Of a DNA stretch of 64,000 nt, positions 35,101 to 49,887 are shown in pieces. The notes below the pieces were generated by a model, which was not told where the DNA came from, did not search any database, and saw only the letters and a program-made list of their open reading frames with translations. The stretch covers positions 330,883 through 394,882 of the forward strand of contig SJOL01009709.1 in assembly GCA_004794785.1 (NCBI GenBank). Direction: 5' to 3'. Within the stretch, counting starts at the first letter, position 1; every line of letters begins with the position of its first letter. The stretch is from Opisthorchis felineus (taxonomy: Eukaryota; Platyhelminthes; Trematoda; Opisthorchiida; Opisthorchiidae). Both the position numbers and the translations under genes were made by a program.

Positions 35101-38100
35101 TAGTTCCATTGCATAGTTGGATCATTCTTTGGAGATCGCTGCGAGTAAAAACCACGCCTCAAAAGAGCTCACCGCTAGAAATAAACCACCCCTTAAGTGT
35201 TACCTTTAGTCTTGGTCCTTTAAGGCTTACAGTTAATCACTTTGCAACGGTTCTGTTGCGGTTACCTTAAAATAAGGAAATTTTCCGAAGCTATAGTTTG
35301 GATGAAAAAATATTGAAAAAATAAATGCCGTGTGAAATTAGATGATCGTAGACCTCCTGCTTGCTGAATAGAAACTCATTGGCGCTTTTGTCTCCAACTG
35401 ATTGCTTTTGCTTTTGACAAAGCGAGAAAAACCAAATGGTATCACATAAAGATGGTAATCCGCAACCAGTTTACTTTTTATCAGACAGCTACTGCCGTCG
35501 AAATCAAACGACTCGTTCAGCAACAACGGTCTTTCTATACTTTTACTGTGTCGTCCAAGTTAGCTTAAAGGTTGATGTGCGAATCTGGTTAGATTCCTAA
35601 TTAAGTGTGCACTCCTGACAAAACCGTTTTCCAATTGGATGAATTTATTCCGGCTTGACGAAGTGGAAAAATTAGTTTGAAATCTAGTGAGGCCTGACTG
35701 AATATTGGGTGCAATCTCTATAGCTTTGTCCCGTCTCACTACCATCGGCTGATTTGACTGGATCGGATGAACTCGTTTTTTGGCTGGTGTAACATCTACT
35801 GCCAGGGGCAATTAAAATGTCAAACTGAAAAGTAGCTCTGATTTATTAATATGACATGTACGATATGATCAAAAGCAGTGGCTTTTTCAACATCAGTTCG
35901 CAGAATTTCAGTGTACATCCGTAATAACCCGGTGCTTTGCCTCAATGTATGGGCTCTGTCAGGGCAGAACAAACACAAATGATAAGACGCTGAAAAGTTT
36001 TCTTTACAATGAAAGAGACTAATTTCTCTCTTTTGTCACCTGTAAAATCTAAACTATAGTGATAAATGTGCATTACTTAATACTTTCTGTATATTTACTG
36101 CTCTCAAGCTTCTCATCGCCTGTGTCCCAGCCTAAAATATGCTGGAATAATTTGCCATGAAAAACTGACTCTCTATTAGACGCTATCTACGTTAAGCAAC
36201 TAGTTAAAAAAACTACACATTGTTAGTAATACTCTTTTTATTCAGCAGTCAACACTCATCAAAGAAAATTCTAAAAATACTGCCACGTAATGCTTTGAAA
36301 CTTCTATATTCAGCTTGCAACAACAACAACTTTTACCAAACGCTAAAATCCCAGATAAATCTCACTGACTGTTTTTAAAACACGTTCTAAAGAATTCATA
36401 CGGCCTGCATTTGACAGGAACAACTGAACGACCGAATGTCTTAGGTTTGTGAGCAGACAATCCTATGACGACTAGCCCATGGATTTAAGACTGACTGAAG
36501 CTTACCAAACCCTATCCAACTGACGCAGTTTTAAGAAGTATGTATAGGTAACGGCTCAGCCTCTTAGTTTCCGCTCGGCGGATGCACCATGTGCGTGAAC
36601 GTTCTGCTAGCGGTCTATCACATTATACGAACTACTGCTAATCGTTCTACCTAAATAACGCTTTCAAAGGTTTATTCATAAATGCAGCATTATTATTTTT
36701 ATCCCCACATTTACCAACATCTACTTAAATGTGAAATTCAATGCAGGAGTCGGCAGTAAACTCTATGCAAAATAAGGAGAATCTGGTTTCTTTGAAGATC
36801 AATATGGATCTTGTGCTATAAAGTAGAACTCAGTTATAAGAGAATTTATAAAAACCAGTCCTTAACTAATGATAACGAACAACTCTGATAAAAAGGGTGT
36901 AATTCAACTCAAAAAATCTCTAGAGTAAAATTCTACAAGCAGAGCACTTAGATATCACCCGTGTAACATACCCTAAAAATTGTCATCAGTTGCCCCTCCG
37001 TGTTGCTTGCTGGATAGATACTTTAAATGTGAAACAATTGGAACTGCTGCCTGCTTGCTCTGAACAACGACAACTCAAAGCCTAACCTGATGGAAACGTG
37101 ATGAAATGGTTTTGGTGTCCGGCCTCCTCAGAGGTACTGTGCCATGAACAGCCACCCTCTCCTATATTTCTTTCATCACTCTACGTATTTTAGCCGGACT
37201 TTCATCCACATCTGTATCCTATGTCGATTTGCTTTTGTACTTCTATAGGCATAACTAGTGCAGCTAGAACCATTGCATGGTACGTAGACGGGTTTTACAT
37301 ATGACGTTAACAGTGACGACTTATCTGAACTCCATAAAAAGTCCTTACGGCCTCATAATCAGATAATCTTTCGATTTGATGAAATCTTCAGTCTAGATGC
37401 AGATTCCACTGCAAGCACTGTAAGAAAACAGAAGCAAAATATAAACCTGAATATTTTGGAATGTTCAACGCACTTTTCACAGAATGTGTGTCAAATAGTT
37501 GCGAAATAAATGTGTATATTTGCCCAACCTTACTCAGACAAATGGTTTTGACCTTACAAAACTTCTTTCAGTTGCTAAGCCATTTTATTAAAAGGAGTAA
37601 AACAGAAAATTTCGTAGCAATAGCGATATGCCCGTGTGCAATTTTTGTCCGGGCATTTTATCACACGTTTGTATTTTAAGTAATAAAAGCTGACTGAATG
37701 CAGACAGTAGGTGTATTTTCATATGAACACGTTTTGAATGACAGAGCCGAATAAGAAACTACAGCCTAAATCATCAGCATAACGCTTTGCAGGACATTCA
37801 CTAATTCAACACATTTGTTTAACGAGTTTGGACGCTAAAATAAAGTATTGTGATAATAATTTGCGTACACGAACCAGTTTCCCCTTCATTTTTTGCATTT
37901 CTGTATAGAACGTCCCAAAATAACTGCTCACAAATGATTACCCTATAATAATTTTGCGCTACACAATTCATGGTGTCTCCTTTTGAATTAGGAATATGAT
38001 CCGGTAAATCGTCTCCAGTTTACCTGACAAATAACCTTTCTACATATGTACCCAAAAATGTCGTCAGGAGTATAATGTCTTCAAAAACATTTCCTTTAAT

Positions 38101-38450
38101 TGTACAATATTGGCTTTACTAAACTTAAATACCAGATTTTGGGGCATTCAGTGAGAATGAAAACTATTGGATCAAATCAAAACCTTCGCAGACATTATTA
38201 CGAATTGATGAGTTTTCAAAAAACAAGTTCGAAAATATCGCTTGTATTTCTGATTTTGGCAAAGTTTTGATTGATGTAATTCTTTGGTTGGAAGACAAAG
38301 CACATTCATTCTCCAGAGCACTTAAGTCAGGAAAAAAGTAAATAACTGATCAATAATTTTTATCCATCAAAAGTGGTCCATATTAAGCCATCATTCTAAG
38401 ATCATGGCTGGTGTTGTACCGAAATAATATTATCAATTTTTTATCTATGC
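29109..38450. other. Large AT-rich stretch without recognisable genes
   Basis: No frame longer than 96 codons and no domain motif was found over more than 9 kb. A segment at about 29.95-30.5 kb is slightly less AT-rich and may be an old repeat. A (TA)-rich near-palindrome lies at 34684-34706. Otherwise I see nothing. Confidence 0.45.
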
Positions 38451-38457
38451 TGTCATG

Positions 38458-39510
38458 TTAATGAAGATAATGTGTTCGTGCTTTCCACCAAATGTATTGA
38501 CGGTGCAGTGCAATTTGCATCGAAAAAATCTGTCCTAAATCTTTCAGCTTAACGTGGTGGTTATGCTTGAATGCTGCAAAGTTCAGGTAGGTTACACAGC
38601 CTGGAAGTAGTTTCCATAAGACCAAACCACGCCAGGAAGCCCGAAGAGGAGCAGTCAGCGTAAGAACAGCGAGACCCACAATACGAGTACTTGTATTGTG
38701 AGGTGGTCTGGGAGTAAAGTCGTACCGTCTTCTACGATAGGAATGTGAAGACATTAAGGTGTCTCCCCGAGGTGACTAGTATGGCATTTACGGGAGCAGC
38801 GTTGCAGCCTTCCCCTGAGAAAAGACGGGTTAGATAAAGTCGGCCTTAAAAACCGCACGCGCTAATCGCTCAACTGTTAACCGTGACCATCGGCGCATTA
38901 TTCAGTACGATCTAAATACTGTTAAGGTTACAGAGCCACGTGCTGCTCAGAAGACGCCTGCTGTGCGCAGCTGCATCAGGAGTGAGACAGTAATGCATTA
39001 CTCCCTGCTCCCTAGGGTTAGGCCAGCCCCTGCAGCCGAACAGGCCAGATTAATGAGTCATCGACTCCGGACAGGGTTTCCAAACAAAACTTTATATCCT
39101 CTCACTGTCTTTTGGGTCCGACGTTTGATTCAAAGGCCCAAGGTCGGGTACCTCAGCCAAACCCCCTTCCTAAGCCTGGGCAAGCAGAAGGTACCATCTA
39201 CCAGCACAGTTTTTGCCCACCGACGTCTCTCCCCAACTGCTTCCCAAAACACAATCAAGTTCTCTTGGTTCACTTGATTGTCATTTGCCTGACCGTTGTC
39301 TTGGGCATCCGGATGCCTATTAACAATAAACACAATAACACTTTGGTGAGAAGCATACTCTCTATAGAGTTATACATCTCATCCGTCAAGCAATAGACGC
39401 TGACATTGTGACCCTTGCTGGTGAATGAATGACCAACCCCCTCGAAAAACATAATAGGTAGGCGATGGATGCCGACTAGTTTAACATTTTTGTTTGTGGA
39501 GCCCAAACTT
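38458..39510. repeat. GC-richer repeat-like block
   Basis: This block differs clearly in composition from its flanks and is open in several frames on both strands (for example 38458-38754 minus and 38963-39277 plus). Codon-like order is absent and no domain could be named. Such islands are usually decayed mobile elements. The class is unknown. Confidence 0.3.
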
Positions 39511-42439
39511 AAATTTCGCGAAGAAGCAGAAAAAGTGGATTTTTCTTATCATCCATAGGTCTGAGAACTTCTATACCTGTGCTTTAAATGTGTAAAATAA
39601 AAAACCTCTGCGTGGAAAATTAAACTCGTGGACGTTTGCGACAAATCTTGGCCAGTGTGTAATTGACTAAGATAACAAGTAATACTTGCTTAACATATCT
39701 ACATGTAAAAACTGACCACTTGATTGTAAGTTCTAATGGCTATTGAATAGGGAAGATGTGTGTTTTTGATAAAAATATTACCTAATACAGTTGTTTGTTC
39801 TTGTCGCCAGCAGTCAATGTTTAGCTAAATAGGCAAAGGCAATTACATCTCAATACGCCACACAGTATGGATTATAGAAGCAATGACAAACATATGACAG
39901 ATCCTTCTTATCCACCAAATGTTCATAATGAATAAACCTTAGCAGGACGAGCAAGGCATTCTTGCTTATAATTCAGCTAGATGAGGTAAATATGACATAA
40001 CTAGTCTAATTTCGTGTATTTTATGCTTGGAGAGCATTTGAAAGCAAAACACGTTTTGAAACGCTTCGCAAATCTTATTAACAGACATCCCATTCTTGGT
40101 ATTTACAGTGTTTTCCAGGGGTTTAAGAAGCTCATACAATCAGAACGTTTCAGTCGCTATAATATTCGACTCTTCAGATACGGCTTGCTAACGATCTTGG
40201 GAGGAGTAGGAAAAGTGAGAATGCGTTACATTTTTTGTTTCTATATTATTAAATGAAGGAAACAATTTTCTTACAGTGAAGAAATAGCCCACCTTTATCA
40301 AACATTTTCCTTTTTGTATACTTATTGCTTGTTTTTGGGTTTACTACCGTAGCAAAACTCTTTACTACAAGATTTTGGAAGAAGTATTGTGCTTTGGTCG
40401 TCACCAAAACTCTGCTCTATAAAATTAATGGGGACATTAAAAATCGCCATTCATTTTCGCCATCCGATCGGCTTCTCTCACTGGATGTCTGAATGAGCGT
40501 TAAAGTTATGGCACGTAAATCTTATCATATAGCTGTCGCCATTTCAGAAATTTGCATCTTGCCTGCAGTAAATTCCAATTAGGTAGACAATTAAACGTGA
40601 TCCAGGATTAGGAGTTTTCTAGGCTCAACACCATAAAACCTACCTGGATTGGATGACAAGGTTTGGATTACCCAAATCGCGGGTTTATTGCTGTATATCC
40701 TCAAGAGTTGGTCCAAGCAATACTGAAGTTCATCGCTGTGCTATCCATTGCTCTTCCTTTTTAGGGAGCTTAAAAGGATATGGCGATTAAAGGCATTTTT
40801 AAATTTATCTCCAACCGCTAAGTTGTACAGCAATCCATCAATCAATTTTCGGAAATATAATTTAGTCACTCAACGTGCCGTACATTCCTTCAGTGGCTGC
40901 AATTTACCGCTCACACAGCGCCGCACTTTTTCTACCCAAGAAAGAGAAGATAGTTACACGGATTAAGTTTTGCTAGAGCAACCATCAGTCTAGTTTTAAA
41001 TTTTATGTTGCCGGTGAGAGGCTTACGTGTCTCAAAAAGACCGCAGCTGTGAATAATGCATGCCCAATTTGTCATGTAGTGCTAATTTAATTTATGGATG
41101 CACTCTAGCGGCTTTATCAGCCGAGCCTGAAATGTATAAGTCCAAAGACTGTGTATGTGCATGCATTCGGCTTACGAAGAGGAGTGCAAGATTGTTCTTG
41201 AAATAAATCCTAATCTCACCATCTTGAGCAGTCATTCACTTTAGTCTAGGAAATGTTTTTTTCTGAAGTTCATTCGTTAGAAAATTAGAAAATTGTTTTT
41301 TCCCATTATTGTCTAAAACCACCGAAAATTTCAATGCCATTTACTAATTTCGGGTATTAGGATGCGCTTTACGCTAAACAAATATAATGTTTTTTCAACT
41401 GCTGACTAAGCTTTATACGTGAAGGAACTTTCGGGTCCGTAACTTAGCTTATAGTTGTCCGTTTTTTTCAAGACAAAGTTTTGTTTAATTCCTCCCGATA
41501 ATAGACTTATTAACGGTACCCAATTTATGACAGTCCAGAGCGTGGTACATATTTTTTTATTTAGATTTGGATGGCCGTGAGATCTGTCAACTGAATCTCG
41601 TTGACACTGCTGGTTGGCAGCAGACTGTCTCCGTGTACAAAACAAGGAAGGTCTTTTGATTCATGCTGACTGCTAATCGCAGGTCGCCAACTCTTTCTGT
41701 TGGTGCCCTTTTTTCCAGAGTGTGTACTCAGTGGAGTAAAATGTGTGACGCTGAACAAATTATAGGCAATAGATATCAATCACACTGATTTTCGGTAGTT
41801 CGAAAAATTTAGCTGAAGGGAAGGTGATCGGAAACGGTGTGCTACTTTTTGCTGCAGTACAGAAAATGGATAATCACGAGAGTTATTCCATCAACGAATG
41901 GATCTTGATCATGGGGTCTTAAATGGGACATCAGTAACATACTTCTGCAGAAAACAACTGTATCTAGATAGTTTAAGCGTAATTAGTGTATCAAATGCAA
42001 AAAACAAGGTTTGTTCTATAAGCAGGATTATTGCAACTGAGCCTTTACAACATAATCGTTGCAACAACCAATGCTATCTGGCTTTGTTTCTTTGTCACGG
42101 TCTTCCTGCAGCTGATGTCATCACCATATGTCCAAAAATCCGTTTTCAGTATCACGTAAAGTATCATTTACAGTCCTCATTAACGCCAATATCAAAGGCG
42201 ATAACGACCACGTAGGCAGATAACACGAAGTGATAATAGTCTATCCGGCATCTGACCTGCTCCTGTCTAGACGTAAGCAATCTGGTAATATCTCAACTCT
42301 CATGCTTCATTGGTGTGGTGTGGTAGCTAGCACTGTAAGAATGTTACTGCGAAACGATTATTTTCCAACAAAAAAGCTGATACGACCTGGAGGATATGCA
42401 AATGAGCTGAGATGAAAGTTCACTCAGGTAAGCAGTCGT
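39511..42439. other. AT-rich sequence, nothing recognised
   Basis: Only short frames with no motifs. I see no repeats beyond low-complexity runs. Confidence 0.4.
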
Positions 42440-42720
42440 CGGTTGAGATCAGGATTCCTTGGCACACTATCCAAATGCAGGCGTGCTTCGTTATGGTTGC
42501 ACTTTCCCAGGCAGTTGTTTTAGAAGCAAGATGTTTTACACTACTTTTAAGGTTGCTGGAAAAACCTCGTCAGACCACAATCCGATTTGCCCTCCATGGG
42601 GCTCTCCAGATAGGCGCAGTCCCCGAGCTTCCATCAACCTTATCTTTTACTACAAACTGGACAGATTTTGACAAATACTCTCATTTGGACTTTAATTTAG
42701 TATTAACGGGAGACTCAAAC
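42440..42720 (+). repeat. Dispersed repeat, copy 2
   Basis: Diverged copy of the repeat at 10083-10330, in the same orientation. It shares TTTTACACTACT, AAGGTTGCTGGAAAAAC versus AAGGTTGCGGAAAACTC, CCCCGAGCTTCCATCAACC versus TCCCGAGGTTCCGTCAACC, and the downstream CTTTAATT. Two plus frames are open across it, but neither shows a domain. Confidence 0.5.
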
Positions 42721-45700
42721 AAATCTAGATGATTCCCTTATTTACGGTTGTCTTATTCAGCTGGACGCGTTACAAAAATAGCCCCGTGTTTAAGTTAGTA
42801 CACTACTGGCGGAACGTGTGAACGAGACCGTCATAAACGCGTTCAGCTGAATCCCCTGTCAAAACCAAATTCTTGTGCACATGTGAATATTTAGCAAATT
42901 CCCCCAACTGTAGGTTTCAGCAGGTTTCAGTTGACGTCAAACTGCGAACTGCTCGATAGGTTCGAAGAAGTGTAAAACAGGTTGAAGTATTTTCAAAAAT
43001 CTTATGAGTAGTATGTTACATTAGGGCAAGTTACTTCGACGTCTCGAATGGCCTAAAAACTGAAACGTAAGACAGCTCTCATATATCACATTCTGTTAAA
43101 TAAAATACAAACACTAGATTTACCTGGATGCAACTGAGTCTCCTTTTAAGACCAAATTAGTGTACAAATGAGAGTAGTTGGAGAGCAACCTTGCGACTTT
43201 ACTAAAAGTTTAACACGTTTAACTCTTATTAATCGACAGACCGCTCTTCTTACTTTTTAACTAATCTTCCTGAACTATCTGATTGGGGTAAACAACAACG
43301 CATCACCAAGTAGCAATGCTCATTTATAGTATGTTCTGGCCATAAAATCACTATTGCTGTAGAAAAAAATGTACGGTATTATACGCTTACTAAAAGTTAT
43401 GTTGTTTTTAATTATCCAACCGGATTTTATAACAATGCTCCAACACCCGTTCTTTTGAACTTTTCAACCCCTATCGACGGTAGGACACCAGAAATGTATT
43501 CCTAAATTGCGCATTGCAAAGTTTATGTGTTGATTTTCAAAGACGTTCATCTTAACAAATGTTATGGCATTAAAATGCAACGTGTATTGATGCACTTTTT
43601 TTCCTCGGCTCCATTTTTTCTTAAGTGTAAATGCTGTTTGACGTTCAGTAGTTCAAACGCTGCTCAAAGAAGTTTATCTGATCAGTGGAGTATACTGTAA
43701 AGTGGTTTCAGCAACCTGTATGTTGACGAAGATGCTGATTTGACAGGCTGACGTTTTCGTTTTACTCTGGCATTTCGACAGTATTCAAAATAGATTTTAC
43801 TGGGAGCACACTCCCTTCGGTGGTGGAAATAAACACTTCTGGACAACCGCAACTTTGAACGGATTTTCGCAGCTGTTGATGGGTTTGCGTGTCGGATGAA
43901 TTGTTTGCGTTCTTTGTGCGTGTTTCCGACTACGCCCAAGAAAACGGAGAGTAAATATTTTTCTCTCCATTCCATCTAAGATCATGCGCATTTCCGAGTC
44001 AAATAAAATAAGAATGAAGCGCTTGGTCAATTAATGGCAATCGCTTGGGATTTGTACTCAAACTGTATTCTATATGCCACAAAATATAGTTAGGGGTAAT
44101 CAAATACCCGTCTGAAACCAGTGAGAGTAGTTATGGAAGTGCAACTACTGGTAAATTAAAACAATTTTCATCTTTGGGTGTGCATGCCCAGTATTGTGCC
44201 TTTGGATGTTAATAAATTGTTTCCCACGCAAACAGGCATGGAAAATGAAGCAGTCGTCAATGATATATATACATAGGCATTGCAAGGGTTCAACATAGCA
44301 CTGACTATCTCATGCTTACTGAAGGCCTCCTGGTGAAAGCGATGACTGCCAGAATTTCGAAGCCCAAGTTGGTCCCATGTTTTGTGTGGCGCATAGATAT
44401 TTGTTGCTCAAAGGTGTAGAACACAAGCTGCTTTGAACTTCAAGGAATGATGCTTACATAAGACAGTTTAAACACAGCAAATAAATTTTTTACAATCACC
44501 CGTGCTTCTTAAATTTGCAAGCAATTGCATGTTCATAGGCAAGTACATAATTTGAGGTAATCAGTACAAGAAACACTTTACTAGTGTATCAGAATCTGAA
44601 AACATTCAATCAGATGCTGTATCCCTTCAATACGCTGATGTTGTATAAACTGAAATGATTTGTGGTTTGCAGAACTTAGCGTAGAGTTTGGAAATATCAT
44701 GTTGTTGAAACTGACTTGTTTGGAAATATTTTTATCATATTCCATAACGAAGTCTCTCCTCAAAATTTTGAGGCTCCAGAGCAATTTAAACTTGTTTGCA
44801 TGTTTTTTACGCGTATACATAGATGTAAAATACTATGTTACGTTATTGCAACATGTAGCATACACTGGGTGTATGGCATGCAGGAAAACCGCTTTTTTGT
44901 TGTGCTTCAAAAAACTTCTTACCGCTTGTTTGTTTGACATTGAAATAGCTCCGTAAACGATGATGTCGCCGCATAAATTAAACAAAATATCAGTTACTAT
45001 ATTTTAAAGTTCCAGAGTAACCTGCGGCCTACGTCAAATTCGATTCTCTAAATTTTTAACCATTAGCCGAATAAAACATATCATCACACTGAACGGTGAA
45101 ATCCCCCTTTGATGGCTATCCCTTTAAAATAACCAGTCCACCTACTTCAGGCATGACTTTTATGGAATGGCTTCCCACCATACCTGCAGCAGTTGCCAAG
45201 AGATACTTGTTTGTATGTCATCAGCTACAAATTTCGTTCGTTGCAGTTGCAAACTAAGCGTCAGGTTTCTGTTGGGATGCGCCCATATTCGTATTCAAAT
45301 ACAGGATCAAGACACCCAAAAGTATTCATCCCTCCAAGCAATCATCGTTCATTGAAAACGTGAAATTAGAATTAAACCCACAGGATGAACGTTACGAACC
45401 TATTTTAAACTGCTGCGCTACCATTTTTTTATAATTGTACATACTATAATAAAGTTAAAAGGACGAAAAATGTGGGCAATTTGCTTGATGTAGTTTTATT
45501 TTTACAAACATGGCTGAATAAAAGCTACTCGGCTAACCAGCATATTCCATAAGGCATCAGGGTGATTCTCAATTTTATGTTACCACAATACGTATCTGTT
45601 CTTAAAGCAGACAAAGTGAATTGCAATTTATATTTTGTACCCACTCATAACAGCCTTATTGCAAGATTATTATCTATAGATACAATGCATACGCAAATGT

Positions 45701-48700
45701 ACTATCTCAATCTTAGCGTTATCGTTCTGATTAATGTATGCTAAATAATAATTTGGTCTAGCTATTTTGACACCTCTGAATTGATCGTGAGCACTGATTG
45801 ACGTGACTTGTTTCTTTCAAGCACAACCGAATTAGTATGTTAAAATTGCAGCGGTTTTTTTAAGTACATAACGGTTTCTCTCATGGAGCAAGAGGAAAAT
45901 AACCAACCAACCAGATTATTTGACTGTGTAATAGATAGACAAGGCAATGGCAACTCTTATACCCACAACGGTTTACTGACTTTTTAAGAAGTATGACCTA
46001 TTTGATATTACATCATGTCCTGCTTTTATCAACCTCTGAAAACTTTTATGCACTCTCAGTGTTTAAAAACTGGGTGTATATCTGATATACTCTAGGTCTA
46101 AGATACCCGATTACTTTATCTGAAAACTTTCATGTATTGAGGGAGAAATATGACATTAGAAGCAACTTGTTTATCAACGTTGCCTTTTCAATCAACCAGT
46201 AATTACATTAGTTATTTTCATAAAAGTTATGCCTATTTTTCTGATGGAATTACCTATAACTGCGCACTTTTCTAGGACAGCTCTGCTTTGAATCAAATAT
46301 CATGCCGTCCTCACAATGAATTGTCTCCAGATCTGTAGTTTACGCTGATTGTGCTGCCCCAAGTGCTCAGAATGACGAAAAAACTCTTGTAGAGGAAAAT
46401 GCATTCTGTGCATTTCTTCCAGGGCGCCCCAAATAATTTTGAGATTCCTATCAGTTACTTTGAAAAATCCCTGGACGTTGACGAACATCTCTTCCACGTA
46501 TTTCTATATGACCTCACCTGCAGCCCGTTCTAAGTTCATACGATCTAGATACACACTTTATGTGTCGGCCACTAAATCCATCATTTTTGGAAACGAGTAA
46601 TGACCAATAAAGACTGTCATTTTGCCTAACTGATTTTCCGCATGGTTTTCTACTGTTTGTACAAGAATAAGAATCTACAGCCTTGCATACACATAGTGCT
46701 ACGACTGAATAGGTCGTCTGCACGAGGGAAATTATATTTCAGCTTTTATGCACCAGCAGAAGCTCAATTGACATTTTCATGCATTTATTCTATTCAGCTG
46801 AACTCAAACGAATTCAGTACCTTTAACGGTTTGTTTTCTATATGGTTTGAAGTGTCAATAATTGAGTGCGGCATAATGTGTAGGATTTGACTCCTCTCCG
46901 CCGCATGGTCATATATGCGTAGCCGTTTAATTATTTCAAACTTTTAAACTGCGTCATTCGTCGGCCTGTATCATTCGTCCTTGCCACGAAACATGATTGC
47001 AAAACAGAAGCCGGTTCCACATGTGTCACCTTTGCGTGTGTGGTGAACCAATGATAAACTTCAACCCTGGTGATTTTCTGATAAATATTTCCATAGAATT
47101 TTTATTCAAAAGTGAAAATAATATAAGACATATTGTTTCCTATAATAATTTCTGGATTCTTGCTCCGATGCACAGCGCACAGTATTTCTATTTTTGTTTC
47201 GCTTTAGCTATTGTTTGCATTTCGGCGGTCTAAAGAAATTCTACATATTTCGTAGACACAACAGTTTTCCTAACTTTTCTCTAGCTTACTTTATTCTCCG
47301 ATTCTCTGAAACACTAAGCTGGCTAACAAACGCAACAGACAAATGATTGCAGAAGGACTTGGAGAAGGTGCACAAAGACTGAGTGGCTGACCTAATAAAA
47401 ATTTGACTATATAAAACTCAAATCCACTAATTTTCCAAGGGTTCTAGTGAATTAGCATTTTATTGCTTCTAAAACACGTCAAAAGACGCGCCAGAACTCG
47501 CATTAAGGAAAGTTTGCTTTACTTAGTTGCTCACAAACATTTTAATGACATCTTACTGGTTGGTAAGAACTTGTTCTCATCATATTGTCTACATAGCAGG
47601 TTCTTCAGTGCACATTGCTTGATCGGTTTTATTTACTTTTGATCAAACCATTATGACTAAAATCGCCTCGTTTATATCTCTGTGCTTAAGGCCTGAAAGA
47701 CATTCTTTACTTAGCACTGTAATATATTTCTTGAGCCCCCTCTTGAGTAGTCCCTTGCTGTTTTTAAAAACAGCGCCTATGATGTGTAATGAGAAACACC
47801 CAAAAGAAATAATGGGAAGGACATTGGTTTTTAACCAACCTGCTACAAGTTAACCAAAACTGTCTTTTGTTGGACCATGACTTTTTAAATTGAAAATTCT
47901 GGCAACAAAACCTGACCACATTTAGGAAAGCAGAAAAGCTAGTATGCGTAAATTAACGTCAAAATGCCGTACAACGATGCCATGCTATATGTTCACAAAA
48001 CTCGAAGCAGCTGTTAATCTTACTAGAAAAAATAAGTGAAAGACAAACTTGCAGGCTACTTCATTTTGTGCATCATCTCAATCATTTATTGGTTTGAGGC
48101 TAACATTCATATGAATGCCAGCAGTTGTATTGATAACTTCAATTAAGGTATGCAAAATACTCCAAAAACCGGAAGATCTACCGCAGTTGATTATAGTACA
48201 ATTCAATCACCATTAGGCTGTACAGTACTCATACCAACATTGTGGTCACCTCAAGTCCGTTTCCGTGCATAGCGGCTCAAATTAGAAGCAACACAGAAAA
48301 AAATCATTTACACTATCAGTTAACCGTAAGGATGTAGAAAATTTGCAGTAGTGAAACGCAATTGGCTTTTATACTCCGAGATTTCTGAGTTAGCCTGACA
48401 GAATTTCAATTTATTTTTAATGCTATGAAGTCCATTACACACCTGCTAACCAACTAAGCTGCTGACAAAAGGGACGCTTTACACAGTGCATTAGTTACTG
48501 TTAAGATCACTGAATTTGCTTAAAAGTCACAACAGATAAGAATGAATCACTCATTGCAATGAAAAGAATTAGGAAGGAGTGTTTTAAATAAGGCGTGATA
48601 GAAACTATAATATGAAATAGCACGCATTAAAGGCAACAACATAATTGCGACCAGGAATTAATTATGCCTTTTTGCCTTTAGTACATAAAAACTCAATTCA

Positions 48701-49860
48701 GTGACAATGAATCAAACAGACACTCTGCGTGCAAAAATCTTTTGTGTGTGTTGCACTCAAAAAAACCTGAGCTGCTGAGTACTTTATCCTGAAAGTTACT
48801 CATTTGTTCGATTGCCGAATGCATGTACATCCAAGATGCTTTGTGTTCAGGTTTGGCTGGTACTTAACGTATCAAACATCTCATCTTTTACCACGACTTA
48901 TAGTGAATAAATAAATAATACTTAGATTATTCATTTAGAGTACCAAAGGTCGTATGATTTTAAGTGCTTGGTTCCAGTGTATAGACTATGATCTCTTTTG
49001 CGCAGGTAACTATCGAACACTATTTTCCACTTTCTTGGAAATGCTGTCGCCAGTAGATTCCTTCTTTAACAAAAACTGTTCTTTGTCAGCAATTTGTAAC
49101 ATCTGCGTTCAAGATAACTCTGTTACTTATGGTATCTGATTTATATTTGTTTCCATGATGGCCCTCGTGAAATATATGCAAGCTATTAGTCTATGACCTG
49201 TGATAAGAAAATATTGTGAATATCGTTTTAATATCCGTTCTTTTTTAGAAGTTTTGGCTTGTTCATCTGCCGGAGAACAAGAAACGCAGCATGAAGTGTT
49301 TTAAGTTTTTTGCACAGGGTATAAGACGTATGCTTGTGATTGTTTTCCATTTTAGTGAGGTCACCGAACGTTTGAGTGAATTCTTGTGCCACTGCCTGCT
49401 AGTTTACACATCACCGTCAAATTGCACATAGTACGCTAGAGTTACATTCAAATTAACGCTTTATCTAATACTGCGTCAAACATTGCTGATTCTTCTGTGG
49501 TGATTAATCGTTATCTTAACAGTGCCAGTCCCTAACTTCAACCTCTATCAGTAACCGCAACCTGTTTGTGCACGCACGTACTTGCCCAATTTACTTCACT
49601 TAAGTTCCAGTGTTTGTAACTTTTCAGACGCTATTGCAGGCTCTTTTAAGATCTTTGCCTGTGGACTTATTTATCAACAACTAATCTACAAAATCCTATC
49701 AACAAAGGAAGTTTTCCTTATCCATGCATCTTGTATGGTCAGTTAACACAGTTATGCATTTCATCCTAAGCATTACAGCTCAGAAAGACACTGTTTTTAG
49801 TAACTCAGCTCTCTTTCGTCACGGCTGCGATCGGTTTCCATTTTTGGACCAAAAGTTTAA
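42721..49860. other. AT-rich sequence with no firm feature
   Basis: A minus frame at 46300-46500 (start MFVNVQGFFKVTDRNLKIIW) and a neighbouring donor GCAG|GTGAGG at about 46516 look faintly exon-like. They do not share a usable acceptor or phase. Nothing else is supported. Confidence 0.4.
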
Positions 49861-49887
49861 TATAAGCTTATTTGTAACAAGATAGTT

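Noticed and set aside
29109..38450. Search for a further gene in the largest quiet stretch.
   Set aside because: No frame or motif above background; left as unannotated.
46300..46723. Two adjacent minus frames with a strong GTGAGG donor at about 46516.
   Set aside because: The putative downstream exon begins within about 15 bases of the donor, too short for an intron, and phase does not fit.
48430..48470. Reverse-strand TTAGTTGGTTAGC, like a tRNA D-arm.
   Set aside because: No B box at the right distance and no cloverleaf.
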